This document shows, in pieces, positions 9,286 through 21,111 of a stretch of 64,000 bases of DNA. The position numbers and the translations under genes are program-made. The notes under the pieces are model-generated. The model did no database searches and was not told the origin of the DNA. It saw only the letters and a program-made list of their open reading frames with translations. The stretch is from Ramlibacter terrae. Lineage in GTDB: Bacteria; Pseudomonadota; Gammaproteobacteria; Burkholderiales; Burkholderiaceae_C. Positions within the stretch are counted from its first letter, which is position 1, and each line of letters begins with the position of its first letter. The DNA lies in NCBI GenBank assembly GCA_013127575.1, contig CP053418.1:1054001-1118000 (forward strand), given 5' to 3'.

Positions 9286-10296
9286 TTGGACATCCTACTT
9301 CTCGAGCGACTGCTGCCGGAAGCCGAGGCGTGGCTGGAAGCGCGGCACTCGATCGCCTACCGTCCGGAACTCGCGGTCGCCGAGCCCTCGACCCTGCGCA
9401 AGGCGATCTACAAGACGCAGGCGCTGGTGCTGCCGCGCAAGTTCGTCGTCACGCGCGAAGTGCTCGATTTTGCGCCACTGCTCAAGGCCGTCGCGCGCCT
9501 GCACGGCAACACCGACAACACCGACCTCGAGGCCTGCCGCGAAAGGCGGGTCCGGGTGATCCAGTCGACCACGGCCAACGTGCGCTCCAACGCCGAGTAC
9601 CTGCTGGCCGGCCTGCTGATGCTCTTCCGCCGGGGCATCGCCGCCCCTCTGGTGGGCGACCGCCATGCGCCGATCCGCATGGGCCGCGAACTGCACGGCA
9701 GCGTGGTCGGCCTGCTCGGCCTGGCGCCGACCGCGCATGCGCTGGCGATCATGCTGCAGTCGCTGGGCGCGAAGCTGATCGGCTACGACCCGGCCGTGCA
9801 CCACACCGCCCCGATCTGGGCCCGGCTGCGGGTGCAGCCGGTGAGTCTGGAGCAGCTCATGGCGCAGGCCGACGCGGTGTCCGTGCAGGTGCTCTACGCG
9901 TCGCGCTACCGGGGCTTCCTCAACGCCAAGGTGCTGGCGCACTGCAAGCCGGGCCAGAGCTGGGTCGGCATCACGCGCTCGGCGCTGTTCGATCCGCATG
10001 CGCTGGCGGCTGCACTGAACGACGGCCGCATCGAGGCGGCGCTGCTCGACGGCGCCGAGGCCGGCTTCGCCTCGCGCGGCAGCCCGCTGCATGCGCTCGA
10101 CAACCTGATGCTGACACCGCGGCTGAGCTCGCACACCCGCGAAGCGCGCCTGCGCGCCAGCTGGTACGTGGCGCACCGGCTGCACGAGACGCTGACCGCC
10201 AAGAGCCATACCGGCTTCGATGCTCTCAGCCAGCCGCTCGAGCTCGATTCGCTGAACTCGGACAACCCCGCGACGCTGCCCGGCCCCGGGCGCTGA
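9286..10296 (+). CDS. D-2-hydroxyacid dehydrogenase-like NAD-binding protein with altered active site
   Basis: About 336 residues. TTG at 9286 chosen because AAGGA lies at the right distance and MDILLLE is the natural first strand; an ATG at 9196 would add 30 unconserved residues. The Rossmann motif reads [15 protein letters not shown], replacing the normal GxGxxG (a degenerate nucleotide site). The Arg of the catalytic triad is kept in GITRSALFD, but the proton-donor His (LTPH in active enzymes) is Arg in LTPRLSSHT. This gene has no frame break, so the change is real or a substitution error. It lies between galU and valS; activity is doubtful. Confidence 0.7.
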   Translation: MDILLLERLLPEAEAWLEARHSIAYRPELAVAEPSTLRKAIYKTQALVLPRKFVVTREVLDFAPLLKAVARLHGNTDNTDLEACRERRVRVIQSTTANVRSNAEYLLAGLLMLFRRGIAAPLVGDRHAPIRMGRELHGSVVGLLGLAPTAHALAIMLQSLGAKLIGYDPAVHHTAPIWARLRVQPVSLEQLMAQADAVSVQVLYASRYRGFLNAKVLAHCKPGQSWVGITRSALFDPHALAAALNDGRIEAALLDGAEAGFASRGSPLHALDNLMLTPRLSSHTREARLRASWYVAHRLHETLTAKSHTGFDALSQPLELDSLNSDNPATLPGPGR

Positions 10297-10299
10297 GCG

Positions 10300-13115
10300 T
10301 CACGCCGCGCGCCAGCTGCGCCTGCAGCTTCTCGAGCGCCGCCGTGAAGTCGGTGATGCGCTTGCGTTCCTGCTCGATCACCGCCGGCTTGGCCTTGGAG
10401 ACGAACGCTTCGTTGGCCAGCTTGGCGTTCGCCTTCGCCAGTTCGCCCTGCAGCCGCGCGGCTTCCTTGCCAGGCGCGCCTTCTCGGCGGCGACGTCGAT
10501 TTCCATGTACAGGCACAGGCGCGTGTCGCCCACCACCGCCACCGGCGCCGATTGCGCCGCGGCAGCCCAGGCGGCTTCGTCGTCGAACACCTTGACTTCG
10601 CTGAGCTTGGCCAGCGCCTGCAGCACCGGCGCGGCTTCGCGCATGAAGCCGGCGTCGCCCAGCACGTAGGCGGGCAAACGCACGGCCGGCGAGACGTTCA
10701 TCTCGCCGCGCAGGTTGCGGCAGGCGTCGACCACGGTCTTCAGTTTCGCGACCCCAGGCTTCGGCCTCGGGCGAGACGTTCGCCGGGTTCGCTTCGGGAT
10801 AGGGCGCGACGCTGATCGAGTCGCCGCTCTTGCCGGCGACCGGGGCGACCTTCTGCCAGAGCGCCTCGGTGATGAACGGGATCACCGGGTGCGCCAGCCG
10901 AAGAATCGCTTCCAGCACGCGGATGAGCGTGCGGCGGGTGCCGCGCTGCTGCGCGGCGTCGCCGGTCTGGACCTGCACCTTGGCGATCTCGAGGTACCAG
11001 TCGCAGTATTCGTCCCAGACGAACTGGTAGAGCGCGTTGGCCACGTTGTCGAGGCGGTAATCGGCGAAGCCGCGCGCCACGTCGGCTTCGGCCTTCTGCA
11101 GCAGCGAGACGATCCAGCGGTCGGCCGGCGTGAGGGTGGCGTCCTGCTCGGAGAGGTCCTTGCCCTCGCAGTTCATCAGCACGAAGCGCGTGGCGTTCCA
11201 GAGCTTGTTGCAGAAGTTGCGGTAGCCCTCGCAGCGCTTGGCGTCGAAGTTGATCGAGCGGCCCAGCGTGGCGAGCGACGCGAACGTGAAGCGCAGCGCG
11301 TCGGCGCCGAAGGCCGGGATGCCTTCGGGGAATTCCTTCTCGGTGTTCTTGCGCACCGTGGGCGCGGTCTCGGGCTTGCGCAGGCCGGTGGTCCGCTTTT
11401 CCAGCAGCGGCGGCAGCGCGATGCCGTCGATCAGGTCGACGGGGTCGAGCACGTTGCCTTCCGACTTGCTCATCTTGCGGCCCTGCGCATCGCGCACCAG
11501 GCCGTGGATGTAGACGTGCCGGAAAGGCACCTGCCCGGTGAAGTGCGTCGTCATCATGATCATCCGGGCGACCCAGAAGAAGATGATGTCGTAGCCGGTC
11601 ACCAGCACCGTCGAAGGCAGGTACAGGTCGAGGTCCTTGGTCTTCTCCGGCCAGCCGAGGGTGGAGAAGGGCACCAGCGCCGAGGAGTACCGGTGTCGAG
11701 CACGTCGGCGTCGCGCGTGAGCTTGCGGCCCGGCGCCGGGCCTGCGCCTCGGCTTCGCTGGCGGCCACGTAGACCTTGCCGTCCTCGTCGTACCAGGCCG
11801 GGATCTGGTGGCCCCACCAGAGCTGGCGCGAGATGCACCAGTCCTGGATGTTGTTCATCCACTGGTTGTAGGTGTTGACCCAGTTCTCGGGCACGAAGCG
11901 CACCTCGCCGCTCTGCACCGCGTCGATGGCCTTCTGCGCGATCGACTTGCCCGTCGGATCCTTGTCGCTGACCTTGGTCATCGCGACGAACCACTGGTCC
12001 GTCAGCATCGGCTCCACCACCTGCCCGGTGCGGGCGCAGCGCGGCACCATCAGCTTGTGCTTCTTGGTCTCTTCGAGCAGCCCCTGCGCTTCGAGATCGG
12101 CGACGACCTTCTTGCGGGCGACGAAGCGATCGAGCCCGCGGTAGGCCGCCGGCGCGTTGTCGTTGATCGTGGCGTCGAGGTTCAGCACGCCGATGATCGG
12201 CAGCTGGTGGCGCTGGCCCACCGCGTAGTCGTTCGCGTCGTGCGCGGGCGTCACCTTGACGACGCCGGTGCCGAATTCGCGGTCGACGTAGTCGTCTGCG
12301 ATCACGGGGATGTCGCGGTCGCACAGCGGCAGCTTCACGCTCTTGCCCACCAGGTGGCGGTAGCGCTCGTCTTCCGGGTGCACCATCACGGCGACGTCGC
12401 CCAGCATCGTTTCCGGCCGCGTGGTGGCGACGGTCAGGTGGCCGCTGCCGTCGGCCAGCGGATAGCGGATGTGCCAGAGGAAGCCGTCCTCCTCCTCGCT
12501 CTCCACCTCGAGGTCACTGACGGCGGTCTTGAGCTCGGGGTCCCAGTTGACCAGCCGCTTGCCGCGGTAGATCAGGCCCTGCTCGTAGAGCTGGACGAAG
12601 GTCTGGGTGACGATGGTCGACAGCTTGTCGTCCATCGTGAAGTACTCGTGCGACCAGTCCACGCTGTCGCCCATGCGGCGCATCTGCGTGGTGATGGTGT
12701 TGCCGGACTTCTCCTTCCACTCCCAGACTTTCTTGACGAAGTTCGGGCGGCCCAGGTCGTGCCGGCTCTGGCCCTGCTCCTGCAGCTGGCGCTCCACCAC
12801 GATCTGCGTGGCGATGCCCGCGTGGTCGGTGCCCGGCACCCACAGCGTGTTGAACCCGCGCATGCGGTGGTAGCGCGCCAGGCTGTCCATGATCGTCTGG
12901 TTGAACGCATGCCCCATGTGCAGCGTGCCCGTGACGTTGGGCGGCGGCAGCTGGATGGCGAACGACGGCTCGCCGTCGCGCGGCGCGCCCGTGCCGCGGT
13001 AGCCGGCGGTCGCGTAGCCGCGCTGTTCCCACAGCGGCCCCCAGTGCGCCTCGATGGCGGCGGGTTCGAAGGATTTGGAGAGGCTGTCCAGCCCGGGTTG
13101 TTCGGAGGTGCTCAC
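10300..13115 (-). CDS. valS: Valine-tRNA ligase
   Basis: Class I aminoacyl-tRNA synthetase charging tRNA-Val, about 940 residues. The HIGH motif is in [12 protein letters not shown] (about residues 62-73), the editing domain carries [10 protein letters not shown], and KMSKS is in [12 protein letters not shown]-terminal coiled coil (about 60 residues, [11 protein letters not shown]) is typical of ValS. Frame breaks lie near 11755, 11695 (restores CCTGG: Asp-Thr-Trp-Tyr-Ser), 10740 and 10480. The exact end is uncertain: one frame stops at 10300 without overlap, another runs to 10226 into the convergent gene. Confidence 0.93.
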
Positions 13116-13142
13116 CCCGCGATTTTACGGGGCCGCACCGGA

Positions 13143-13331
13143 TCAGGCCGGAAGCTCCCGCGCGGCCTGCACGCAGTCCTTGAGCACCTTGGCGTCGCCG
13201 ACCTGGTTGGCCAGCAGCAGGATCAGCCGCGCGTTGAGCAGGTCGGACTGTTCCTTCGACAGTCCCCGGTGGGCATCGAGCAGCTGTTCGTAGAAGCCGT
13301 CGGCGTCGTGCAGGTTCAGGGTGGTCTTCAT
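13143..13331 (-). CDS. DUF2783 small protein
   Basis: 62 residues, predicted soluble and helical (LNARLILLLANQVGD). The DUF2783 pattern DADGFYEQLLDAHRGLS is present. The ATG at 13331 overlaps the stop of the FAD monooxygenase by four bases (ATGA), so the two are translationally coupled. The pairing of DUF2783 with aromatic-ring hydroxylases is common in beta-proteobacteria; its role (subunit or stability factor) is not established to my knowledge. Confidence 0.8.
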   Translation of the reverse strand: MKTTLNLHDADGFYEQLLDAHRGLSKEQSDLLNARLILLLANQVGDAKVLKDCVQAARELPA

Positions 13332-15045
13332 GCTTCCTCCTCCAGCCGGGCGCCCAGCGCCTGGCCGATCGCGTGCACCAGGCCGGCGTCCACGCTTTCG
13401 CCGGTGGCGGCCACGTAGCTGTCGGGCCGCACCAGCGCCAGGCATGGCCGAACACGTGGCAGGCGCCCTGCAGGTGGCCTTTCGGGTCGCGGACGAACTC
13501 GCGGGCGGCGGCGTGCTGGCCGGCGCCCACCACCTGCACGCAGCAAAGCGGCGCCGTTTCCGCCAGCGCCCGCACGCGTTGCAGGGCCGAAGCCGATGCG
13601 CCGCCGAACAGCAGCACCAGCAGCCGGCCGTCGGCCCAGCGCAGCAGGTCGTTGACCTCGCCGCGCGAGCCGTCCGCCCATTCGAAGGCGACGTTCTGCA
13701 CCGAGATGCCGCCGGTGCCGTCGCAGGCGCTGGAGCGGGTGTACGGGTTGGCCACGGCCATCCGGCCGGTGTTGACGAACTGGCGGGCGAAGAGGTGCTG
13801 GCGCGCCAGGCTCAGCGCTGCATCGCGGAACAGCTTTTCCACCGGGGTGCCGGGCCGCAGGAAGCGCGCGGTGCGGTTGGTGACCAGCACGTTCTGCTGC
13901 GCCGCCTCGTGGCGTTCATCGTGGTAGCTCTCCAGCAGTTGCGGGGCGGCGCGCTCGCGCAGCACGGCCGCGAGTTTCCACGCCGGGTTGTCGGCATCGG
14001 CGATGCCGGTGTTGCCGCCGCGGGCGCCGAACGGGCTGACCACCTTGGCGGAATCGCCCATGAAGAAGACACGGCCGTGGCGCATCCGGTCCACGCATTC
14101 GCTGCGGTAGGCATACGGCCCAACCCACACGATCTCGACACCGGCGTCGGCGCCGAACTGGCGCGCGAGCCTTTCGCGCACGACGTCCTCGCGGCTCACC
14201 TCGGCGGGGTCGGCGTCGGGCGCCATCTGGTAGTCGATGCGCCAGACGTTGTCGCCCATCAGGTGCTGCCAGACGGCGCGGTTCTCGTTGAACGGCGCTT
14301 CGATCCGGTGTGCCGTTCCACCGGCGGCGTCTTGGTGAAGCGCACGTCGGCGATGCACCAGCGGTCGTCGCCCTTCTTCGCCGTGACCGAGGCCCCCACC
14401 CACTTGCGGAACGGGCTGTGGCTGCCGGTGGCGTCGACCACGTAGTCGGCGCGCATGCGGTACTTGCCGGCCGGGGTCTCCACCGTCAGGGTGGCGCCGT
14501 CGCCGTCCTGCGCGAAGCCGGTCACGCGGTTCTGCCACCGCAGTTCCACCCGCCCGAGTTCGACGATGCGGTCGACGAGGTAGGCCTCGATGTAGAACTG
14601 CTGGATGTTGATGAAGGGCGGCTGGGCGGACAGGTTGTAGGCGCTCTGCTGGCGCAGGTCGAACGAGTACACCTCGTCGTCGCCGGCGAAAGTGCGTCCC
14701 ACGCTCCACTGGATGCCCTTGGCGGCGATGCGGCCGTACACGCCCCAGGCGCTGGAAGATCTCCAGCGACTTCTGCGTGTAGCAGATGCCGCGCGACGAC
14801 GCGCCCTTGACGCCGACGGTGTTGTCTTCGTCGAGCAGCACGGCCGGCACGCCGTACTGCGCGAGCGCGCAGGCCGGGGTCAGCCCGGTGATGCCGCCGC
14901 CGACGATGACGACCGGATGGTGGCTGGTCTCGCCCGACGCGATCTCCGGCGGCTCGATGAAGGGGTACTGCGGCAGCGCGTACCCGCTGCCCTGCGTGAA
15001 CTCGTAGCCGTTCGAATGCGCCGTGTCGGCATAGCGTTCCGCCAT
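13328..15045 (-). CDS. FAD-dependent aromatic hydroxylase/oxidoreductase (MhpA/PheA-type)
   Basis: Single-component flavin monooxygenase of about 570 residues, likely acting on a phenolic compound with NAD(P)H and O2. The FAD Rossmann motif is in VVIVGGGITGLTPACALA (about residues 45-62). The DG region is DYVVDATGSHSPFRKW and the second FAD motif is VFFMGDSAKVVSPFGARGGN. The C-terminal thioredoxin-like domain of the group is present (GRLLVLLFGG). Frame breaks lie near 14755, 14310 and 13440, all next to or within CCWGG. It is the first gene of a two-gene operon with DUF2783. The natural substrate cannot be read from sequence. Confidence 0.82.
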
Positions 15046-15065
15046 GGTGTCTCCTGTTCACCTAT

Positions 15066-15094
15066 CCGTAATGCGTTTACTGTACCGTAATGCG
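15066..15094 (-). promoter_or_regulatory. Direct-repeat operator candidate upstream of the FAD hydroxylase
   Basis: CCGTAATGCG occurs twice, at 15066-15075 and 15085-15094, spaced 19 bases start to start (about two helical turns). The pair sits 21-49 bases upstream of the hydroxylase ATG at 15045 and also within the divergent leader of the rubrerythrin gene. Same-face tandem sites suggest binding of a regulator; none is encoded next to it. Confidence 0.4.
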
Positions 15095-15184
15095 CGTGCG
15101 CCCCGTCCCCGGGAAAACTACTGGACGCCTGCCCGGCCGAAGACTACCCTTGCCGGGCTCCCCTCAACCACGAAGGAGAATTCC

Positions 15185-15607
15185 ATGGCAGCACTCAAGG
15201 GCTCCCGCACGGAAGAAAACCTGAAGGCCGCGTTCGCGGGCGAATCGCAGGCCAACCGGCGCTACCTGTACTTCGCGAACAAGGCCGACGTGGAGGGGCA
15301 GAACGACGTGGCGGCATTGTTCCGCTCCACCGCCGAGGGCGAGACGGGCCACGCACACGGCCACCTCGAATGGCTGGAGCAGTGCGGCGACCCCGCCACC
15401 GGCCTGCCGATCGGCAGCACGCGCGACAACCTCAAGGCCGCCGTGGCCGGCGAGACGCACGAGTACACCGACATGTACCCCGGCATGGCCCGGACGGCGC
15501 GCGAGGAGGGGCACGACGAGATCGCCGACTGGTTCGAGACGCTGGCGAAGGCCGAGCGTTCGCATGCCAACCGCTACACGCGGGCGCTGAACGAACTGAC
15601 CGACTGA
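15185..15607 (+). CDS. Rubrerythrin (diiron domain only)
   Basis: 140 residues; ATG at 15185 after AAGGAGA. Four-helix ferritin-like protein with diiron ligands in FAGESQANRRY, EGETGHAHGH, AGETHEY and KAERSHANRY (two ExxH pairs). It reduces peroxide with electrons from a partner. The C-terminal rubredoxin domain of classical rubrerythrin is missing, so it needs an external donor; the Fe-S protein encoded 22 bases downstream is an obvious candidate (inference). No frame break. Confidence 0.92.
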   Translation: MAALKGSRTEENLKAAFAGESQANRRYLYFANKADVEGQNDVAALFRSTAEGETGHAHGHLEWLEQCGDPATGLPIGSTRDNLKAAVAGETHEYTDMYPGMARTAREEGHDEIADWFETLAKAERSHANRYTRALNELTD

Positions 15608-15629
15608 CGCGCCCGGGCGGACCGCGCGC

Positions 15630-16981
15630 ATGGCCACCCGCGAAGGCAGCCTGGAGGCGCCGACCCGCCACCCGATCGCCACGGAAGTCGCCGGAGTTCT
15701 ACGAGGAGCCGGCGGCGTTCCGGGAACTCGAACGCATCTTCGACATCTGCCACGGCTGCCGCCGCTGCGTCAGCCTGTGCGGCGCCTTTCCGACGCTGTT
15801 CGACCTGGTGGACGAGAGCACGACGGGCGAGGTCGATGGCGTGGACAAGGCCGACTACTGGAAAGTGGTCGACCAGTGCTACCTGTGCGACCTCTGCTAC
15901 ATGACGAAGTGCCCGTACGTGCCGCCGCACGAATGGAACGTCGACTTCCCGCACACGATGCTGCGGGCCAAGGCCATCAAGTTCAAGCAGGGCGGCGTCG
16001 ACTTCGCATCGAAGTTCATGTCCTCGACCGACGTCCACGGCCAGCTCGCCGGTATTCCGGTGGTGGTGCAGGCCGCCAACGCCGTCAACCAGACCAAGCC
16101 GGCGCGCGCGCTGATGGAAAGCACGCTGCACGTCGACCGCAATGCCTGGCTGCCCTCGCTGGCCACGCGCCGCTTTCGCAGCGCCGCACCGAAGACGCGC
16201 GACTTCCCGGTGCGCGCCGGTGAACGCTCGCCCGGCAAGGTCGCGATCTTCGCCACCTGCTACGTCAACTACAACGAGCCCGGCATTGGGCTCGACCTGC
16301 TCAAGGTGCTGGCGCACAACGAGATTCCGTACGTGCTGGTGCACAAGGAGAAGTGCTGCGGCATGCCCAAGCTGGAGCTGGGCGATCTCGACTCCGTCGA
16401 TGCGAGCAAGCGCGCCAACATCCCGGTGCTCGTGCAGTACGCCCGCGACGGCTATGCGATCCTCTCGGCGGTGCCGAGCTGCACGCTGATGTTCAAGCAG
16501 GAACTGCCGCTGATGTACCCCGGCGACGAAGACGTGCAGGCCGTCAAGGAAGCGATGTGGGACCCCTTCGAGTACTGGGCGCACGCCGCCGCGACGGGCT
16601 GCTCAAGACCGGGTTTTCGATGCCGCTGGGCAAGGTGAGCTACCGGTGCCGTGCCACGGCCGCGTGCAGAACATCGGCCGCAAGACCGAGGAACTGCTCA
16701 AGCTGGTGCCCGGCACTTTCGTCCACACCAGCGAGCGCTGCTCGGGCCATGCCGGCACCTTCGGCGTGAAGAAGGCGTACCACGAAGTCGCGATGAAGAT
16801 CGGCAAGCCGCTGTTCAAGCGCATGGCGGAGCACCCGCAGGGCGGCGCCCCCGACTACATCAGCTCCGACTGCCCGCTGGGCGGCCACCACATAGCCCGG
16901 GGCTTCGAGCGCAACGCGCTGGGCGCGCCGCGGCTGGCGCATCCGCTGACGCTGGTGAGGATGGCGTATGGCCTCGAATGA
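15630..16981 (+). CDS. Heterodisulfide-reductase-related Fe-S protein (two 4Fe-4S plus CCG domains)
   Basis: About 450 residues. Two ferredoxin-type clusters: CHGCRRCVSLCGAFP and CYLCDLCYMTKCP. Two CCG-type cysteine-rich domains follow: CCGMPKLELGD and, after a gap, CSGHAGTFG with DCPLGG. This layout is that of GlpC/HdrD-type electron carriers. Frame breaks near 15690, 16597 and 16645. It is between rubrerythrin (22 bases upstream) and DUF3501 (14-base overlap), so the three genes form one unit. Likely the redox partner of rubrerythrin; the terminal electron source is not visible. Confidence 0.85.
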
Positions 16982-17573
16982 GATGCGGCTGACCGGGCGC
17001 ATCACCGCCGACAGCCTGATGACGCTGGAGGCCTATGCCCGCTGGCGCAAGGTGCACAAGCCGGAGGTGATCGCGCACCGCAAGCTGCGCAGCGTCGCGC
17101 TGGGAGAGCACATCACGGTGCAGTTCGAGAGCGAGCTGACCATGCGCTACCAGGTGCAGGAGATGCTGCGCATCGAGAAGATCTTCGAGGAGGAGGGCAT
17201 CCGGTCGGAGGTCGATGCGTATGCGCCCCCGGTGCCGGACGGCGCCAACTGGAAGGCGACCATGCTGATCGAGTACCCGGACGTCAACGAGCGCAGGCGC
17301 GAACTGGCGCGCCTGATCGGCGTGCAGGACCGGATGTTCGTCGAGGCGGAGGGCCACGCCCGCGTCTACGCGATCGCCGACGAGGACCTGCCCCGCGACA
17401 ACGAGGAGAAGACCTCGGCGGTGCACTTCCTGCGCTTCGAGTTCCCGCCGGCGGCGCGGGCGGCGATCAAGGCGGGGGCGGCGGTGAAGCTGGGGTGCGA
17501 CCACACGAACTACCCGGCGCACGTGGCGATCGGGCCGGAGACGCTGGCGTCGCTGGCCGGCGACCTGGCTTAG
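16968..17573 (+). CDS. DUF3501 family protein
   Basis: 201 residues, no frame break, predicted soluble. It matches the DUF3501 pattern: RITADSLMTLEAYARWR at the start, RYQVQEMLRIEKIFEEEGI in the middle, WKATMLIEYPD, and EKTSAVHFLRFEFPP near the end. Its start overlaps the end of the Fe-S gene by 14 bases. The family repeatedly occurs next to rubrerythrin and CCG-domain proteins; no biochemical role is known to me. It ends six bases before the convergent ugpQ. Confidence 0.85.
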   Translation: MASNEMRLTGRITADSLMTLEAYARWRKVHKPEVIAHRKLRSVALGEHITVQFESELTMRYQVQEMLRIEKIFEEEGIRSEVDAYAPPVPDGANWKATMLIEYPDVNERRRELARLIGVQDRMFVEAEGHARVYAIADEDLPRDNEEKTSAVHFLRFEFPPAARAAIKAGAAVKLGCDHTNYPAHVAIGPETLASLAGDLA

Positions 17574-17579
17574 CGCGCG

Positions 17580-18316
17580 TCAGCCGACCGGCGCGAACAG
17601 GTCGACCCGGTCCGTCACGATCCCGGCGGTGCCGAGCTCGATCAGGCGCTGCGCCGCCCACTCGTCGTTCACCGTGTAGCTCAGGCACTTCATGCCCATG
17701 CCGTGCACCTTGCGGACCAGTTCCGCGTCCCACAGCGCGTGGTTGCAGACGATGGCGGCGCACTCCAGCTGGCGCGCATGCTCGAAGCAGCCGTCCCACA
17801 GCGTGTCCAGCAGCAGGCCGCGCGGCAGTTCGGGGTGCGCCGCCTGCGCCGCCTGCAGCGATTCGGGACGGAACGAGGTCAGGAAGGGCGGCACTTCGGC
17901 GTTCGCCCAGAGCCGCGCGGCATGCCGCGCGACGATGTCGCCCGTTTCCGCTTCGCGCCCGGGCGTCGGCTTGATCTCGATGTCGAGGAAATGGCCGTTG
18001 GCCAGGCACCAGCGCGCCAGGTTCTCGAAAGCGGGGATCGGCTCGCCGGCGTAGGCGCGCGAATGCCAGCTGCCGGCGTCGAGCCAGGCGAGCTGGTCGA
18101 AGCTGTGGTCGCCGGCGACGCCGATGCCGTTGGTGGTGCGTTCCAGCCGCGCGTCGTGCAGCAGGAAGGGCACGTTCTCGTTGGACAGCTTCACGTCGCA
18201 TTCGAACATGCGGTAGCCGTGGGAAGCGCCCAGCCGGAATGCCGCCATCGTGTTCTCGGGCGCCAGCTTGCCCGCGCCGCGATGGGCGATCCAGCGCGGG
18301 TACGGCCAGTGCTTCA

Positions 18317-18320
<4 letters not shown>
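17580..18320 (-). CDS. ugpQ: Glycerophosphodiester phosphodiesterase
   Basis: Cytoplasmic hydrolase, 246 residues, cleaving glycerophosphodiesters to glycerol-3-phosphate and an alcohol. GDPD motifs: [17 protein letters not shown] with the catalytic HRG...[22 protein letters not shown] with the second catalytic His, and DIEIKP. No frame break. Last gene of the ugp operon; its ATG overlaps the ugpC stop by four bases. Confidence 0.95.
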
Positions 18321-19330
<1,010 letters not shown>

Positions 19331-19332
19331 TC

Positions 19333-20186
19333 TTATTTCTCTGTATCGACCAGGCCCTTGACGAACCACTTCTGCATCAGGATCACGACCACGGCCGGCG
19401 GCAGCATGGCAGGATGGCCGTGGCCATCACCACGTTCCACTCGATGTAGACCTCGCCGAAGATCAGCCGCTTGATGCCCATCACGATGGGGTACATCTTC
19501 TCGTCGGTGGTCACCAGCAGCGGCCACAGGTACTGGTTCCAGCCGTAGATGAACTGGATGACGAACAGCGCCGCCATCGAGGTCTTGGACAGCGGCAGCA
19601 GCACGTCCTTGAAGAAGCGCATCGGCCCGGCGCCGTCCATGCGCGCGGCTTCCACCAGTTCGTCCGGCACCGTCATGAAGAACTGCCGGAACAGGAAGGT
19701 GGCTGTGGCTGAAGCGATCAGCGGAACCGTCAGGCCGCTCATCGTGTTGAGCATCCCCGGGTTGGAGACCACCTCGTAGGTCGGCCCGATGCGCACTTCC
19801 ACCGGCAGCATCAGCGTGACGAACACCATCCAGAAGACGATGTTGCGGGCCGGGAAGCGGAAGTAGACGATGGCGAAGGCCGACAGGATCGAGATGGCGA
19901 TCTTGCCGATGGCGATGATCAGCGCGCTGGCCAGGCTGATGCCCATCATGGGCAGCGCCGGCGACACCGAAGCGCCGGCTTCGGTCTTGCCGCCGAACAG
20001 CGCGAAGCGGTAGCTCTCCACGATGTTGCTGCCGGGCAGCAGCGAGATCGGGTTGCTGGTCATGATCTGCTCCGCCGTCTGCGTGGAGCCGATGAAGGTC
20101 ACGTAGATCGGGAAGAACACGACCACCACGCCCAGAATCAGGATCAGGTGCGTGAAGAAATTGAGGATGGGGGTGCGCTGGATCAT
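19333..20186 (-). CDS. ugpE: Glycerol-3-phosphate ABC transporter, permease subunit
   Basis: Inner-membrane permease, about 284 residues with six predicted helices. The EAA loop that docks to UgpC is [18 protein letters not shown] break near 19410 (one G lost in CTGGCC) removes the last 25 residues from the main frame; restored it reads [19 protein letters not shown] and ends at 19333. Ten bases after ugpA. Confidence 0.93.
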
Positions 20187-20196
20187 GGTTTGCGTC

Positions 20197-21079
20197 CTAG
20201 TAGTGGACCTTCTTCTCCACGAACTTGAACTGGACGACGGTCAGCGCGATCACGATCACCATCAGCACCACCGACTGCGCGGCCGAACCGTTGATGTCCA
20301 TGGCCTTGAAGCCGTCGTAGTAGACCTTGTAGACCAGGATGGAGGTGTCCTTGCCGGGGCCGCCATTGGTGGCCGCGTCGACGATCGCGAAGGTTTCGAA
20401 GAACGCGTAGACGACGTTGATCACCAGCAGGAAGAACGTGGTGGGCGACAGCAGCGGCCACACGATCGTCCAGAAGCGCCGCCACGGGCTGGCGCCGTCG
20501 ATGGTCGCCGCTTCGATCAGCGACGTCGGGATCGACTGCAGGCCGGCCCGGGAAGAACAGGAAGTTGTACGAGATGTGCTTCCAGATGGCGGCCATGACG
20601 ATCAGCGCCATGGCGTGGTTGCCATTGAGCACGTGGTTCCACTCGAAGCCCATCTCGATCAGGGCGTAGCGGATCACGCCGTACGGCGAGGCGAACATCA
20701 TCAGCCACAGCACGCCGGCAACCACGGGCGCCACGGCGTAGGGCCAGATCAGCAGCGTCTTGTAAATGCCGGCCGCCTTCACCACGCGGTTGGCCATGAC
20801 GGCGAGCAGCAGCGACACGGCCAGCCCGCCGACGGCGACCGGGGCGGAGAAGATCGCCGTGATCTTGAACGAGTCCATGTAGGACGGATCGGCGAACAGG
20901 CGCTGGAAGTTGGCCAGTCCCACGAACTCCCTGCTCGACCCGAAAGCGTCCTCCTGCAGCACGCTCTGGTACAGCGCGGCCCGCGGGCCAGAAGAAAAAC
21001 ACACCAGGATGATCGCCATCTGCGGTGCGATCAGCACCCGTGGCAACCATGCCGACTTGAATAAGACCCTCTTCTCCAT
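20197..21079 (-). CDS. ugpA: Glycerol-3-phosphate ABC transporter, permease subunit
   Basis: Inner-membrane permease, about 293 residues. [19 protein letters not shown] and the later [15 protein letters not shown] are typical UgpA segments. Two shifts near 20995 cancel and hide the family motif LVFFFWPAG. Another at about 20545 (CCTGG read as CCCGGG) hides the EAA region, restored as [17 protein letters not shown]. Ends [10 protein letters not shown]...KKVHY at 20197. Separated from ugpB by a strong terminator hairpin. Confidence 0.92.
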
Positions 21080-21111
21080 GGCGCGTATTGTCGTTTAACT
21101 CTGCGGGCACG

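Noticed and set aside
10226-10300. valS C-terminal extension overlapping the neighbouring gene
   Set aside because: The extra residues are low-complexity and unlike ValS ends; a slip gives a stop at 10300 with no overlap.
11808-13418. A 536-residue open frame on the plus strand opposite valS
   Set aside because: It is antisense to a clear synthetase gene, has no recognisable motif, and open antisense frames are expected in high-GC coding DNA. Similar shadows at 1652-2506, 9295-10209 and 38797-39300 were also left out.
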